A DNA stretch of 64,000 nt, from the NCBI RefSeq assembly GCF_002024805.1, contig NZ_CP014337.1, positions 4,340,001-4,404,000 of the forward strand, written 5' to 3'. This DNA is from Elizabethkingia bruuniana (lineage in GTDB: Bacteria > Bacteroidota > Bacteroidia > Flavobacteriales > Weeksellaceae). The notes beneath the pieces were generated by a model, which saw only the letters and a list, made by a program, of their open reading frames with translations, was not told where the DNA came from and did no database searches. Positions 17,302-26,804 of the stretch are shown piece by piece (position 1 is the stretch's first letter; each line of letters starts with the position of its first letter). Position numbers and translations under genes: made by a program.

Positions 17302-17391
17302 ATGAAAGACCCGCCAATGATGATGTACTACCAAAAAAAATACAGTACAGAAATACAAAAAAAACAAAAGAACATTAACAATCCAATTTAA
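17302..17391 (+). CDS. micro-gene (29 aa) in the toxin locus
   Basis: ATG at 17302 behind 'aaacacaaatt', encoding MKDPPMMMYYQKKYSTEIQK... (29 residues, basic, Met/Tyr/Lys-rich). It sits between the 58-aa gene and the 582-aa gene. Support is only position and the shared leader sequence, so it may be a leader peptide or spurious. Confidence 0.35.
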   Translation: MKDPPMMMYYQKKYSTEIQKKQKNINNPI

Positions 17392-17403
17392 AAATTCACA
17401 ATT

Positions 17404-19152
17404 ATGACATCAAAAACAGAATTAAAAAGTTATTTCGAAAACGGGGATATCCCTAATCAGGAACAGTTTTGGGCATGGATGGACAGCTACTGGCATAAAG
17501 ACGAAGCCATAGATCCAGATGCTGTGCAGTATACCAATTCACAACCCACAGTATATAAAGTAGGCGGAGTTCCAACAGGTACAACCTTTGAGAACATGCC
17601 AATTAAGCAAGTCTTAGACTATATTTTCTATGGTAAAGTAGATTTAACAAGTACCGAGATTAAATTTAAAATCAGAACAACTCAGGCTAATGAGAGAGTA
17701 CCGGTTGCTATGCTAAGAACTGCTGCAGAGGTTGCACAGGCAAAAGTGAACTATGGCGACGGAAAAGAAGAAATGGTAGTAGTTCCAACTTATAATGGCT
17801 CAGAATCCTGGACAGATGGAGACGGAAATACCCATTATGTTGACACCGGAAATACATTCTATCATGTATATGAAACCGCGGGTGATTATGAAATTACGAT
17901 CAACGCAGAGGCCAATGTAAGTTATGCAAGATTCTGTGAAGGACTTACCAGAAATTCTCAGGGTTATTTTGAACCCACAACCAACAATTATATTGTTGAA
18001 CTATCCAAGTTCAAATCGAACTCATTAACCAATCTGGATTATACCTTTGCAGGTCTATCGCAAGCTAATGTAACGGCAGACTTTAAGGTGGAAACCCCGG
18101 AAGTAACTACTATGTATTCTTCGTTCTATGGCTTTGGAGAAGGCCGAGAGTTTGAATCTTTCCCGGCGGATATGCTATCACAGATTACCAAACCAACAGG
18201 ATTAGTAGGAACATTCTTTAGAGCAGGTCTTAAAAAGCTATTACCGGGATTCTTAGACAGTTTCTTCAATCTGGAAACAGTATTCGAATGTTTTAAAAAT
18301 TCTAAACTGGGGAAAGGATATTATCAGGATGTTTATCCTTGGGATTACAGAGACAAGCATTCCATAGATCCTGCATATGACTTTATTCCGGTATCATTAT
18401 TCTGGAAAAATCCGAAGCTGAAAGATGTATCTCACTGCTTCAACTATATTGGTGAAGGCTGGTTTGGAAACCTTACTTCAGGATACTTAGCTTATAATGT
18501 GGTAAGAAGAGAATTATTCTGGAATGGAAAATCCTTAGGCAATACCAAAGGAACTATTGAGAATGCATTTTATATGTTTGCGAAAAATAACAGAATCCTT
18601 TGTGAAGCCAATATCCTGAAATATGCCCCTGAAATGAAACATATCGGTGGGATGCTTACACAGACCAACCAGGTTTCTCATGCAATCAGCTGGGGCGGAA
18701 TGATCCCTATTGCGAAGAATGAAACGATTTCTATTCGCTCTTATGATGGTGGACAGCCTGTTGAAGTAGAAGGAAATGGCTTAACATACGATCTGAATGT
18801 GATGTTCCCGGAAGCAAGTTATCCGAAGATTCTTACGCTGAATGGTGCATTTACAGTAGCAGCAACTGCTGACACTTACGGCTTTAACCATCAGATAGAT
18901 TATAATGGAAGTGCCAATCCCGTAGTCATAGATCAGAGTTTCAACGGAGCTGCATTCTTAGCCAAATTCCCAAATGCTACAGCCGGAAGTGTGGATAATT
19001 ATGCTAAAACAATGCTTGGGCAGTCTGGTGGTTCGGAAGCTGATAAGTCCGATGGTCGAAACGGTGTATTCTTTATGCTGGATCAGGATAGCAGAATCAC
19101 AGACAAAGCAACAGTGCCTGCATTAGTATTCAATAATGCGATTCCATATTAA
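17404..19152 (+). CDS. PKD-like, tail-fibre-type structural protein
   Basis: 582 residues, no signal peptide. Residues 1-33 (ELKSYFENGDIPNQEQFWAW then MDSYWHKDE) follow the 'F.nGd.P...qF...iDS.w.K' pattern that opens many Bacteroidota phage-tail or fibre-like proteins. Residues about 115-175 are PKD-like ('VNYGDGKEE ... YHVYETAGDYEITI'). The middle (about 195-400) has DUF285-like recurring 'L..tF..F.N......' units. The ATG follows 'aattcacaatt'. Its place before the 1345-aa protein and toxin suggests it is part of a particle or surface assembly. The exact family is not recognised. Confidence 0.5.
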   Translation: MTSKTELKSYFENGDIPNQEQFWAWMDSYWHKDEAIDPDAVQYTNSQPTVYKVGGVPTGTTFENMPIKQVLDYIFYGKVDLTSTEIKFKIRTTQANERVPVAMLRTAAEVAQAKVNYGDGKEEMVVVPTYNGSESWTDGDGNTHYVDTGNTFYHVYETAGDYEITINAEANVSYARFCEGLTRNSQGYFEPTTNNYIVELSKFKSNSLTNLDYTFAGLSQANVTADFKVETPEVTTMYSSFYGFGEGREFESFPADMLSQITKPTGLVGTFFRAGLKKLLPGFLDSFFNLETVFECFKNSKLGKGYYQDVYPWDYRDKHSIDPAYDFIPVSLFWKNPKLKDVSHCFNYIGEGWFGNLTSGYLAYNVVRRELFWNGKSLGNTKGTIENAFYMFAKNNRILCEANILKYAPEMKHIGGMLTQTNQVSHAISWGGMIPIAKNETISIRSYDGGQPVEVEGNGLTYDLNVMFPEASYPKILTLNGAFTVAATADTYGFNHQIDYNGSANPVVIDQSFNGAAFLAKFPNATAGSVDNYAKTMLGQSGGSEADKSDGRNGVFFMLDQDSRITDKATVPALVFNNAIPY

Positions 19153-19353
19153 GAATGTAGCAATGTAATAATGTATCAATATAACAATGAGATAAGACTA
19201 CAATAAATCAAAATTACTCATTGCCAATTGCTCATTATTTATTATCCATTGCCCATTTTAAATCATCAATAAAATTTTAAAGATCCCTTAAAAATTGATC
19301 TGAAAAAGGTCAACAGGGAGAACTATGTCTAAAAATCAATAAATATTAATATT
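19153..19353. repeat. low-complexity intergenic repeat
   Basis: About 19153-19260 is built of 'aatgtagcaatgtaataatgtatcaatataacaatga' and 'attactcattgccaattgctcatta' units, the same class as at 62376 and 63418. The rest of the gap to 19354 shows nothing recognisable except A/T-rich leader sequence. Confidence 0.55.
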
Positions 19354-22300
19354 ATGAACAACAATCAATCATCACAAACATTATTCAGATTTGTGAGCCA
19401 GAGAAATGCACAACTTATAGAATCAGAAGAGAAGATTACGTTTATTAATCGTTCAAAAGCTATAAAGAGTGTTTTCGATCAGGCAATTATCCAGTGGGCC
19501 AATCAGAAATCCCCGGGTGTTACAAAGCTCGATGCATTAACAGCTAAGGCAAAAGAACTAAAACAAACACAGCAAATTCAATTATTTACAAAAGCCGATG
19601 AGGTTGCAGTTGCAGCAGGTAGCTTTTATAAAGCCGGAAAGCAACTGGCTGTTGAAAGTAAAATCTCACCAGAATTAGAAGCTGAGCTGAAAGCCTACTT
19701 TAGTATAAACGCTAATGGAGAAACAGAATTGATATCAACGGCCCCTCTTAACTTAGTCAATATCTGGGACAATTTTATTTATCAGGTTGTAACTCAGGAA
19801 AGTTTCTATGTTAAAGAAGCATTGTCACAGGTACTTAAAGCCTATAATTATATTAAAAATATTGTTCCAGAGGGAGTCAATAAAGAAGAGGTATTAAAGC
19901 AGGCTCTAGATGCAAAAGTAGTACTATCGCCAGTACTTTTCCTGGATGAATATCCTGTGGAGCAGGATCATGCATTTCAGGTTAATGTAAGTAATATAGG
20001 GACAAGCTATATCTCTGCAAAAAATACGGTTAAAGCTGTTCCTGTTTCTTCAGAGAATATAGATCTTGTTAATGCCGACACAGCTCGAAAAGCAAATGCT
20101 TTAGCAGCTAATTATTACAAAGAGAATCTAAGAAGCCTTAAAAAAGATCTGGAGAAAGCTAAAAAAAGTTATGATGCAGGTTATCATAAAGCGTATAAAG
20201 CTGCTTTAAAAGAACATCAGGCGACTTTGCAGAACCCTGACCGTTCATTACAGGCTTCGGTGCCTGAAAATTTCAGCTTTAAGTATGAGGCATCACCAAC
20301 GGATGCATCTTTCCTTTCTAATAAGCTATCCGAGAGTTCCCTACAGGCATTGGCAATGCTTATAGATAATGGCGACTCTGTGGAAATATCTGCGATGGGT
20401 TTAAGGGAGTCTGATACTATCAATTCAGACTTAGGACTGGTATCAGAAGAGTATGAGAATTTGGACGGAATTATAGCTGTTGTAGATGAACAAATCCACA
20501 GTTATAATAAGCAAATTAATGATAACACAGTAGTTATACGAGAAGAATACACCAGCATTGGAGGGGTATTGGTTCCGGTTGCTGGTAATTTAGTTGCAAG
20601 TGCTGGAGATACAAAAAGCTTTACGGCGACAACCGTAGCCAAAAGTAATACAGAGTGGTCAGTTTTATTAGAGCTTAGCGATAAAGCATTATCTGTTATA
20701 AGTGCTAATTATCAGGCTTCTGTGGGAACTGTTCCTGTGTCAGATTCTTCGGCTGTATTTGTACAGGATGGAATTTATAAACTATTTAGTAATAATTCTA
20801 TTCCTGTCAATAATTCAGGAAGTAATGGATTTACTATTCAAGGTGAAGTAGTATTGTCAGATAATAAGGTGTATCAGCTGAATTTTACGATGATCATTAG
20901 TTCATATGGAGATAGAGATTATATAACAAATGCTTTCCCTTACACTGGTAGTGGAGGTCTGTACATTGTTGAAGAAACTCCAGAACAAAAAGTGTACGAA
21001 GGAGAGGTTTGCGCATCTAATCATCCATCGGGACAAAATATCGTAGCAGTAAGTGCTTATTTAAAAATACCATCTACGACACTTGTTAACCTTGGTGAAT
21101 ATAGATTGATGAATGGAGGTAAGGTTGTGAAGTCAGGTCATGTTCAGGATTGGTATGTAACAGTCAATAATGTAATACAGCTGCACGATTTATTTGACAA
21201 TACACTTACTCTAAATGAATTGCAACAATCAACCAAATTTGTTTTTGATGCCTCTATCAGCGGAAAGTTTCAGCAATTGGTTTTAGAAAATTTTAATACC
21301 CTGAAATGTGCTACAGGTATATTTAAAGATGCTCAGAAATCAAATGAAGATTCTGATGGACAAGTCTTTATTCCTAAAGGATTTGGAATCAGAAGACTGG
21401 GAATTGCAGATTACCTGAAAGTAGAACAGTCTACTCATGCCTATGTAGAAGGCGAAGTAGCTAATATTGAAAATATCATGGCTCGTGAGTACCGTGATAA
21501 ATCTACCAGAAGGTTACGCAGAAGTGAAAACACAACAACGACTTCTAAAGAAACCGAACAGGAAAAGCTAACGGATACAACTACAGCGACCCGTTTCGAA
21601 ATGCAAACGGAAATTGCCAGAATGTTACAAGAATCCAATGATTCTTCAGTAAGTACATCTTCCGGATTTTCAAAATGGGGTGCGAATTTTAATATTGCAT
21701 CAGCCTATGCCAATCACCGTTCCAAAGAAGAGAGTACCCGACAGGCAACTACCCAGGCACAGGATATTACACAACGAGCAATGGACAGGGTCGTGAGCAA
21801 GGTACGTGAAGAGCGTATTGAAAAAATTGTTGAAGAGTTTGAAGAAAATAATTCCCATGGTTTTGATAACCGTAAAGGCGATAAACATGTGGTAGGGGTT
21901 TACAGATGGGTAGATAAACTGATGAAAAATCAGATTTTTAACTTCGGGAAACGGATGATGTTTGAATTTATGGTGCCACAACCATCCAATATTCATAATC
22001 TTGCCTCATCCTCTATCAAAACAGCCAGAGTGATCTCAAAACCTATAGATCCGAGAACCTATGAAGTCGATTTGGGTAAAAAGTTGGACAGCTACGAGAA
22101 AATCAATGCGACAACTATAAGTTTCTGGGGCTCTATGTATAGCGTAGATCTGATGAATTTATCGGAAGAAATCAGTATAGGTAAAGCCTTCTCTTTTGAA
22201 GTCATTGGAGACTCCAATGAAGATGCTGAATGGGATGAAATAAAATCTGAGAATGTCATGTTGCCAATTCCGGAAGGCTTTGAAGCCTATATGGCAAAAG

Positions 22301-23391
22301 TATATGCCTTCGGTCCAACGTATAAAGGAGAACAGGTAGTGGGTATCCACACTATTGTAGGGAATTATAAGTTTGATACCTCTTCTAACTCTCAATATCA
22401 GAATATTGGAAGTTTTGTAGATGCAGTTCCTGTTTCTTATTCACAAATGGGCTATCATACGGGGAGTATTAATATCGATGTGAAATGTCGAATCACCAAT
22501 TTAGGGAAAATAAAAGCTTACAATGCAATTATCGGAGCCTATGAAGAAGCGATGGTTATCTATAACCAGGCAATTGCTGAAGAAGAAGCCAGAGCTATAA
22601 ATATTAAAGAAACGAATGCCAATTTCTACCGTCAGATTGAACAGGATGTATTGAAGCATAACTGCATAGCTTATATGGTGGATCCAAACTTACTGGGAAC
22701 CAAACTTTTTGATGTGAACGAAAAAAGTTTAGAGACCTATGAAGTGATCAAGAAGAAGATATTGGACGATTATGCTGCTCTGGTTAAGTTTATGGAACAA
22801 GCTTTTGAGTGGGATATTATGTCATATAATTTCTACCCATACTTCTGGGGAAATAAGGCCGATTGGAAAACCCTTTATCAGTCTGAAAGTATAGATCCGT
22901 TATTCCGTTCTTTCTTACAAAGTGGTATGGCAAGAGTAGTTGCAACAGTACGTCCTGGCTTTGAAGATGCTGTACAGTTCTATATGTCTACAGGTAAGAT
23001 CTGGAGTGGTGGTGAAGTTCCAGTAATTGGAGATCCTTTATATCTGTCTATTGTAGATGAAATGCGTGAGCCAATGGGTGAGAAATATGGAAAAGCGTGG
23101 ATTACCCGTATACCTACACCACTTACCATTCTTCAGGCGGAAAGCATAGGACTGAAAGTAGAACACGCTCTTCCGTTTACACAGGAAGATCCAAAAGATT
23201 TTGAAGATCCAAAAGCACTGATTACAGAAAGTAATTTCGAAAAGAATGATGCTACAATGCAGGCTCCTGAAAGTAAAATGGTAGGTAGTATGGAAATCAA
23301 TAATGATTATCTCCAGCTGACCACCAAGGACGATCCTAAGCAGGTTGTTGCTCAACTATCACTGGATGATCTGAAAGAAGCTCTTCAATAA
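19354..23391 (+). CDS. 1345-residue unrecognised protein of the toxin locus
   Basis: No signal peptide or membrane segment. Residues 1-115 are helical. About 410-700 is beta-rich, with Thr/Val/Ser-rich strands. About 722-800 is a charged heptad-like stretch rich in Thr/Glu/Lys ('TTTTSKETEQEKLTDTTTAT'). About 800-890 carries 'IVEEFEENNSHGFDNRKGD' and 'VVGVYRWVDKLMKNQIFNFG' followed by 'KRMMFEFMVP'. A long coiled region around 1040-1100 follows. The 'GFDN...YRWVDK...N.GKR..FEF..P' block recalls large proteins I have seen near contractile-injection or toxin loci, but I cannot name the family. Position suggests scaffold, sheath or toxin carrier. Confidence 0.55.
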   Translation: MNNNQSSQTLFRFVSQRNAQLIESEEKITFINRSKAIKSVFDQAIIQWANQKSPGVTKLDALTAKAKELKQTQQIQLFTKADEVAVAAGSFYKAGKQLAVESKISPELEAELKAYFSINANGETELISTAPLNLVNIWDNFIYQVVTQESFYVKEALSQVLKAYNYIKNIVPEGVNKEEVLKQALDAKVVLSPVLFLDEYPVEQDHAFQVNVSNIGTSYISAKNTVKAVPVSSENIDLVNADTARKANALAANYYKENLRSLKKDLEKAKKSYDAGYHKAYKAALKEHQATLQNPDRSLQASVPENFSFKYEASPTDASFLSNKLSESSLQALAMLIDNGDSVEISAMGLRESDTINSDLGLVSEEYENLDGIIAVVDEQIHSYNKQINDNTVVIREEYTSIGGVLVPVAGNLVASAGDTKSFTATTVAKSNTEWSVLLELSDKALSVISANYQASVGTVPVSDSSAVFVQDGIYKLFSNNSIPVNNSGSNGFTIQGEVVLSDNKVYQLNFTMIISSYGDRDYITNAFPYTGSGGLYIVEETPEQKVYEGEVCASNHPSGQNIVAVSAYLKIPSTTLVNLGEYRLMNGGKVVKSGHVQDWYVTVNNVIQLHDLFDNTLTLNELQQSTKFVFDASISGKFQQLVLENFNTLKCATGIFKDAQKSNEDSDGQVFIPKGFGIRRLGIADYLKVEQSTHAYVEGEVANIENIMAREYRDKSTRRLRRSENTTTTSKETEQEKLTDTTTATRFEMQTEIARMLQESNDSSVSTSSGFSKWGANFNIASAYANHRSKEESTRQATTQAQDITQRAMDRVVSKVREERIEKIVEEFEENNSHGFDNRKGDKHVVGVYRWVDKLMKNQIFNFGKRMMFEFMVPQPSNIHNLASSSIKTARVISKPIDPRTYEVDLGKKLDSYEKINATTISFWGSMYSVDLMNLSEEISIGKAFSFEVIGDSNEDAEWDEIKSENVMLPIPEGFEAYMAKVYAFGPTYKGEQVVGIHTIVGNYKFDTSSNSQYQNIGSFVDAVPVSYSQMGYHTGSINIDVKCRITNLGKIKAYNAIIGAYEEAMVIYNQAIAEEEARAINIKETNANFYRQIEQDVLKHNCIAYMVDPNLLGTKLFDVNEKSLETYEVIKKKILDDYAALVKFMEQAFEWDIMSYNFYPYFWGNKADWKTLYQSESIDPLFRSFLQSGMARVVATVRPGFEDAVQFYMSTGKIWSGGEVPVIGDPLYLSIVDEMREPMGEKYGKAWITRIPTPLTILQAESIGLKVEHALPFTQEDPKDFEDPKALITESNFEKNDATMQAPESKMVGSMEINNDYLQLTTKDDPKQVVAQLSLDDLKEALQ

Positions 23392-23412
23392 GCTTTATAA
23401 TAACTATCAGAG

Positions 23413-23438
23413 AGGGCGGTGTACTGCCGCCCTTTTTT
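23413..23438 (+). terminator. terminator between structural and toxin genes
   Basis: GGGCGG (23414-23419) pairs with CCGCCC (23427-23432) around a 7-base loop, followed by TTTTTTATT. It separates the 1345-aa gene from the toxin gene, so the toxin needs read-through or its own promoter. Confidence 0.85.
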
Positions 23439-23460
23439 ATTAACATCAAAAAACTGAAAA

Positions 23461-25620
23461 ATGAATTATAAAGAATATTTAGAGGACTTTGACGAGAATA
23501 GTAAAAAAATACTATTGTCTTCTTTAGATGAAATTATTCCTGTTCAGAGGTTGCAAAATAAAGACTATGGTAATTTTCAAAACGTAATGGTTGGAAATGA
23601 TTCTCCTGATTACAGAAGTCCATTCCATGATTACAGAGAAACTCCTTTAGGCTATTCTTATCTTACAGATGATCCTGTTTCTGGTTTTCCTTTTACCGGA
23701 ACCAATAATAAGGGGGAAAATGGATATGAATACAGAGCGGGAGTTTTACCCTGCGAAAATGGTTCACAAGTATTAGAAAGCTATAACTCTAATCCAAGAG
23801 AAAAACAAAGTCTGTTTCTTTTTTATGAAAAACCTGATCCAAATAAATCCAATTTTGCGGGAGACTTTTACATTGCTAAAATGGGAGAATATTTTGTAAG
23901 TCTTTTCAAAAAATTTCCAGAACCTTTACCTTCCAGTATTGGAGGAAAATTTTTCAAAAACATTACTTCTATGGAAGATGAAGCAGGTTATTTGGCTCAA
24001 CTCGCTTATACTTATGAACATGATAAAATAGATGCTACTCTTGTACATCAGGCTTTAATGAGAGAATATCAGGTCTATACAGGGGACAAGAGGTTTGAAG
24101 AGATTATTGGAAATATTTCTTCCATTCCTGCCGATGCTATTGGATGGTGTGCAGAAAAGCTGGAAGCTCTGAAACCAACAGAGAAAAACTACAATCCGGA
24201 AGCCAGGGATTATTCTCCTTTAATTCCAATAATAGGAGGTATTTCAGTTTCTGTGAATATAACCAAAGCAGCAGATTTTTTTGAAAATCTGGGAAATAAT
24301 CCTTTTGTTCAGGGAGCAGAAGCTGCATTTTCAAAAGTATGGTCAATTGTTCAACAGGCTGCAAATAAGGTAAAAAATGCTTCTGTTGACCATTTACCGG
24401 ATTCCTTTAAAAATTTGATAAAGAAAATTACAGGAATTGTCAATAGCATTAAGACCTTTTTATCAGAGGTCAAAGATCTGGTCACAGATTTGGCGGAAAA
24501 AGGAATTGAATTTTTAAAAATTCTGAATGCCTTCAATTGCGGAGTATTGAATGGTTTAGTAGGACTGGTGCAATGTATTCTTTATATATTAGAGTTTCTT
24601 TTACAGCCTACAACGGCATTTTCCTATACACAATATCTGGAGAGAAGAGATTTACTGGAAAAAGCAGAAGATGTAATAGATTGGGTAAGTGAGAATGCTC
24701 CAAAATTTCTGCAAGGAATCAAAGACCTGTTTAAAGCAAGCGGAGATTTGTCTTTATTGGATTTGGAAGGAATGTTAGACAAAATGAAAGAATACTTTGG
24801 AAATATTTCCCGTTATACTATAGCTTTTTATGTTGGAGTAGTTGTCTTTGAAGTATTGATTAATATTCTTCTTCTCGTCTTCACAGAAGGGGTTGGAAAT
24901 GTAGTAAAGGGAGTGACTTATGTACAGAAAATAACAAACACGCTTAAAGTTTTGATAAGAGAGACTGTATCTGTGGTTACAATGGGTGTTACAGATTTAC
25001 TGGCTTTCCTTTCAAAATTTATGGTTAGTTTTGGGAAAGCATGTGCTAAAGGATTTAAAGGTTTTATCAAATGGATAGAAGATCTTCTTGCAGGTGCGAA
25101 AAAAGGAAAGAACATAGATGATGTATTGAGTGATTTAGAAAAATATAATACAAAAGCGGATCCAGTCGTGGAATTATTTGGTCCGGGATTTAATTCCCAT
25201 CCAAGAGAATGGTCTAAATTAATAAAAGAATTAATAAAAAATAAAGTTGAAATTATTTATAAAGATTCTGAAGCTCTTGCTTATGTACCAGGATATTCAA
25301 AAGGAAAGCCAGGGCAAATAATACTAAATAAAGAAGCCTCGTTTTCTGCATTATTACATGAATTTGAGCATTTTGTTACAGACAAGAATGCAGGATATTT
25401 AGGTTTTGAAGGAGTTTATGACCCCAATTTTAGGACTATGTCTGAGATTATTAGTTATGAGAAGGAAATTGATTTTGTTAAAAAGAATGGAAATAATTCT
25501 GAAATTATTAATCGTTTGAAAATTAATTTAAAAGAAGAGGTAGATGATTTCTCTAAAAGAATAGGTGCTCCAACAGATAAAAAGATATTAGAAAAATTAG
25601 ATAATTTATTAAAACATTAA
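23461..25620 (+). CDS. polymorphic toxin with C-terminal zincin metallopeptidase
   Basis: 719 residues. Residues 1-250 are a unique N-domain. About 270-370 is helical. A hydrophobic 'FNCGVLNGLVGLVQCILYIL' (about 360-380) and 'FYVGVVVFEVLINILLLVF' (about 457-476) are typical membrane stretches of Bacteroidota polymorphic toxins. A junction 'KGFKGFIKWIEDLLAGAKKG' lies at about 530-549. The C-terminal tip contains H633-E-F-E-H637, the HExxH zinc site of a zincin-like toxin peptidase. There is no signal peptide, so a dedicated delivery route is needed. A small gene 6 bases downstream is the likely immunity partner. Substrate unknown. Confidence 0.75.
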   Translation: MNYKEYLEDFDENSKKILLSSLDEIIPVQRLQNKDYGNFQNVMVGNDSPDYRSPFHDYRETPLGYSYLTDDPVSGFPFTGTNNKGENGYEYRAGVLPCENGSQVLESYNSNPREKQSLFLFYEKPDPNKSNFAGDFYIAKMGEYFVSLFKKFPEPLPSSIGGKFFKNITSMEDEAGYLAQLAYTYEHDKIDATLVHQALMREYQVYTGDKRFEEIIGNISSIPADAIGWCAEKLEALKPTEKNYNPEARDYSPLIPIIGGISVSVNITKAADFFENLGNNPFVQGAEAAFSKVWSIVQQAANKVKNASVDHLPDSFKNLIKKITGIVNSIKTFLSEVKDLVTDLAEKGIEFLKILNAFNCGVLNGLVGLVQCILYILEFLLQPTTAFSYTQYLERRDLLEKAEDVIDWVSENAPKFLQGIKDLFKASGDLSLLDLEGMLDKMKEYFGNISRYTIAFYVGVVVFEVLINILLLVFTEGVGNVVKGVTYVQKITNTLKVLIRETVSVVTMGVTDLLAFLSKFMVSFGKACAKGFKGFIKWIEDLLAGAKKGKNIDDVLSDLEKYNTKADPVVELFGPGFNSHPREWSKLIKELIKNKVEIIYKDSEALAYVPGYSKGKPGQIILNKEASFSALLHEFEHFVTDKNAGYLGFEGVYDPNFRTMSEIISYEKEIDFVKKNGNNSEIINRLKINLKEEVDDFSKRIGAPTDKKILEKLDNLLKH

Positions 25621-25625
25621 AAATT

Positions 25626-25979
25626 ATGATACCAATCAAAGAAGAGTATGATAAAGTCTCCAATAAAGAATTACTGCAAATTATTTCTAAAAAAGAAAAA
25701 TTAAATATTAACTATTATCCTATACTAGCTAAAAGAATGAAAGAAGATTCTAGATTCGAGAAATTTTTATTGACAGAAATTAGCTCAGAAGATAATATTA
25801 ATGAGATATTCTTTGGATTTGCTAAAATTGCATGGATTCCATTATTATCAATTATAGAATATAGTACATCTAACTTTATAAACAAAGGAATAATTGAATT
25901 TAAGAAATGGTCAGAAACGGAAAAGGAAATCTTTCTGAATTACATTAAGAATGAAAAAAAAATAATTAAATATTTTTAG
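25626..25979 (+). CDS. probable immunity protein for the first zincin toxin
   Basis: 117 residues, 5 bases after the toxin stop. Predicted all-helical, charged, no signal peptide, so cytoplasmic. No known immunity family is recognised. The role rests on position: a single small AT-rich gene directly behind a toxin tip and before a terminator, repeated for the two later cassettes. Confidence 0.55.
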   Translation: MIPIKEEYDKVSNKELLQIISKKEKLNINYYPILAKRMKEDSRFEKFLLTEISSEDNINEIFFGFAKIAWIPLLSIIEYSTSNFINKGIIEFKKWSETEKEIFLNYIKNEKKIIKYF

Positions 25980-26006
25980 TTCAATAAAAACATTAAATAA
26001 ATTTTA

Positions 26007-26038
26007 AACCACTTTTATGTTCTTAAAAGTGGTTTTCC
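26007..26038 (+). terminator. terminator closing toxin/immunity cassette 1
   Basis: AAACCACTTTT pairs with AAAAGTGGTTT, followed by TCCTTTT. An ATG in frame with the next toxin tip lies in its loop (26018). Confidence 0.75.
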
Positions 26039-26050
26039 TTTTGGAAGGGC

Positions 26051-26800
26051 TTGAGCAAAGGATTTAAAGGTTTTATCAAATGGATAGAAGAACTCCTTAC
26101 AGGGACCAAAAATGGAGCTAAAGTTGATGATTTAATAGGGGAAGTATTTGAAATTGAAGGAGTTGTTGTTAAAGTAAAGAAAATAAATGCTTATTCTATT
26201 AGTGAATTAATAAAAATTCTTGAAAAATCGAATATACATAAATTTTATAATTATTCGGATTTTAGACTAATAGCAGGAAAAGGGCAAAGACTAGATATGA
26301 CCTTACAGGATTTAGCAGGTTTCATAAAAACAGGAAATATTAAAGAAATAAGAACTGGGGAACTTCTAAATCAAATGGACAATTATATAAAAATAGTCCT
26401 TAAAAGAGGTTACCCTTTTGGTTTTAAAAGTTTGAAAGATTTTGAGAAATTTTATGAGGAAATTAGAAAAATAGTAATTTCAAAATTAGAAATTGAAAAT
26501 TTTGAAATAATTATTCAGGGATCTTCAGTAAGAAAAATAAATCCAAAGGATATAGATGTGGGAATTTTAGTATCAGAAGATGTTTTTAATAAATTGATTA
26601 AAAGAGCATTTGGTAATCCATTGGAGGGAACTGCTAAGCATAGAGGAATGTTACATGCTTTAGAAGTTGGAAAAATAACGTCAAGTTATGCAAAGCTAAG
26701 TAAAGATAGAAGATTACTTGAAAAGATTTTTGGTGAAATAGATCTTTCTGTTATCTTAGAAAAAGGGATTTTTGACATAAAACCAAATTTAAAAAAATAA
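26051..26800 (+). CDS. orphan toxin tip with nucleotidyltransferase-like motif
   Basis: 249 residues from a TTG at 26051; the frame is open back to an ATG at 26018 inside the terminator loop. Residues 1-30 (SKGFKGFIKWIEELL...) repeat the junction of the full-length toxin, at DNA level almost identical for 'ggatttaaaggttttatcaa'. It is therefore a displaced C-terminal cassette lacking the carrier N-terminus. The tip has 'IIIQGSSVRKINPKDIDVGI' with G157-S158 and D167-x-D169, the GS...DxD pattern of the polymerase-beta-like nucleotidyltransferase fold. A third Asp is not assigned. Likely silent until recombined onto the carrier; an inference from CDI/Rhs orphan biology. Confidence 0.6.
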   Translation: MSKGFKGFIKWIEELLTGTKNGAKVDDLIGEVFEIEGVVVKVKKINAYSISELIKILEKSNIHKFYNYSDFRLIAGKGQRLDMTLQDLAGFIKTGNIKEIRTGELLNQMDNYIKIVLKRGYPFGFKSLKDFEKFYEEIRKIVISKLEIENFEIIIQGSSVRKINPKDIDVGILVSEDVFNKLIKRAFGNPLEGTAKHRGMLHALEVGKITSSYAKLSKDRRLLEKIFGEIDLSVILEKGIFDIKPNLKK

Positions 26801-26804
26801 AAAT

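Noticed and set aside
19153-19260. possible CRISPR-like array of 'caatgtaataatg' units
   Set aside because: Units are irregular low-complexity sequence with no constant repeat or unique spacers, and no cas genes are present.
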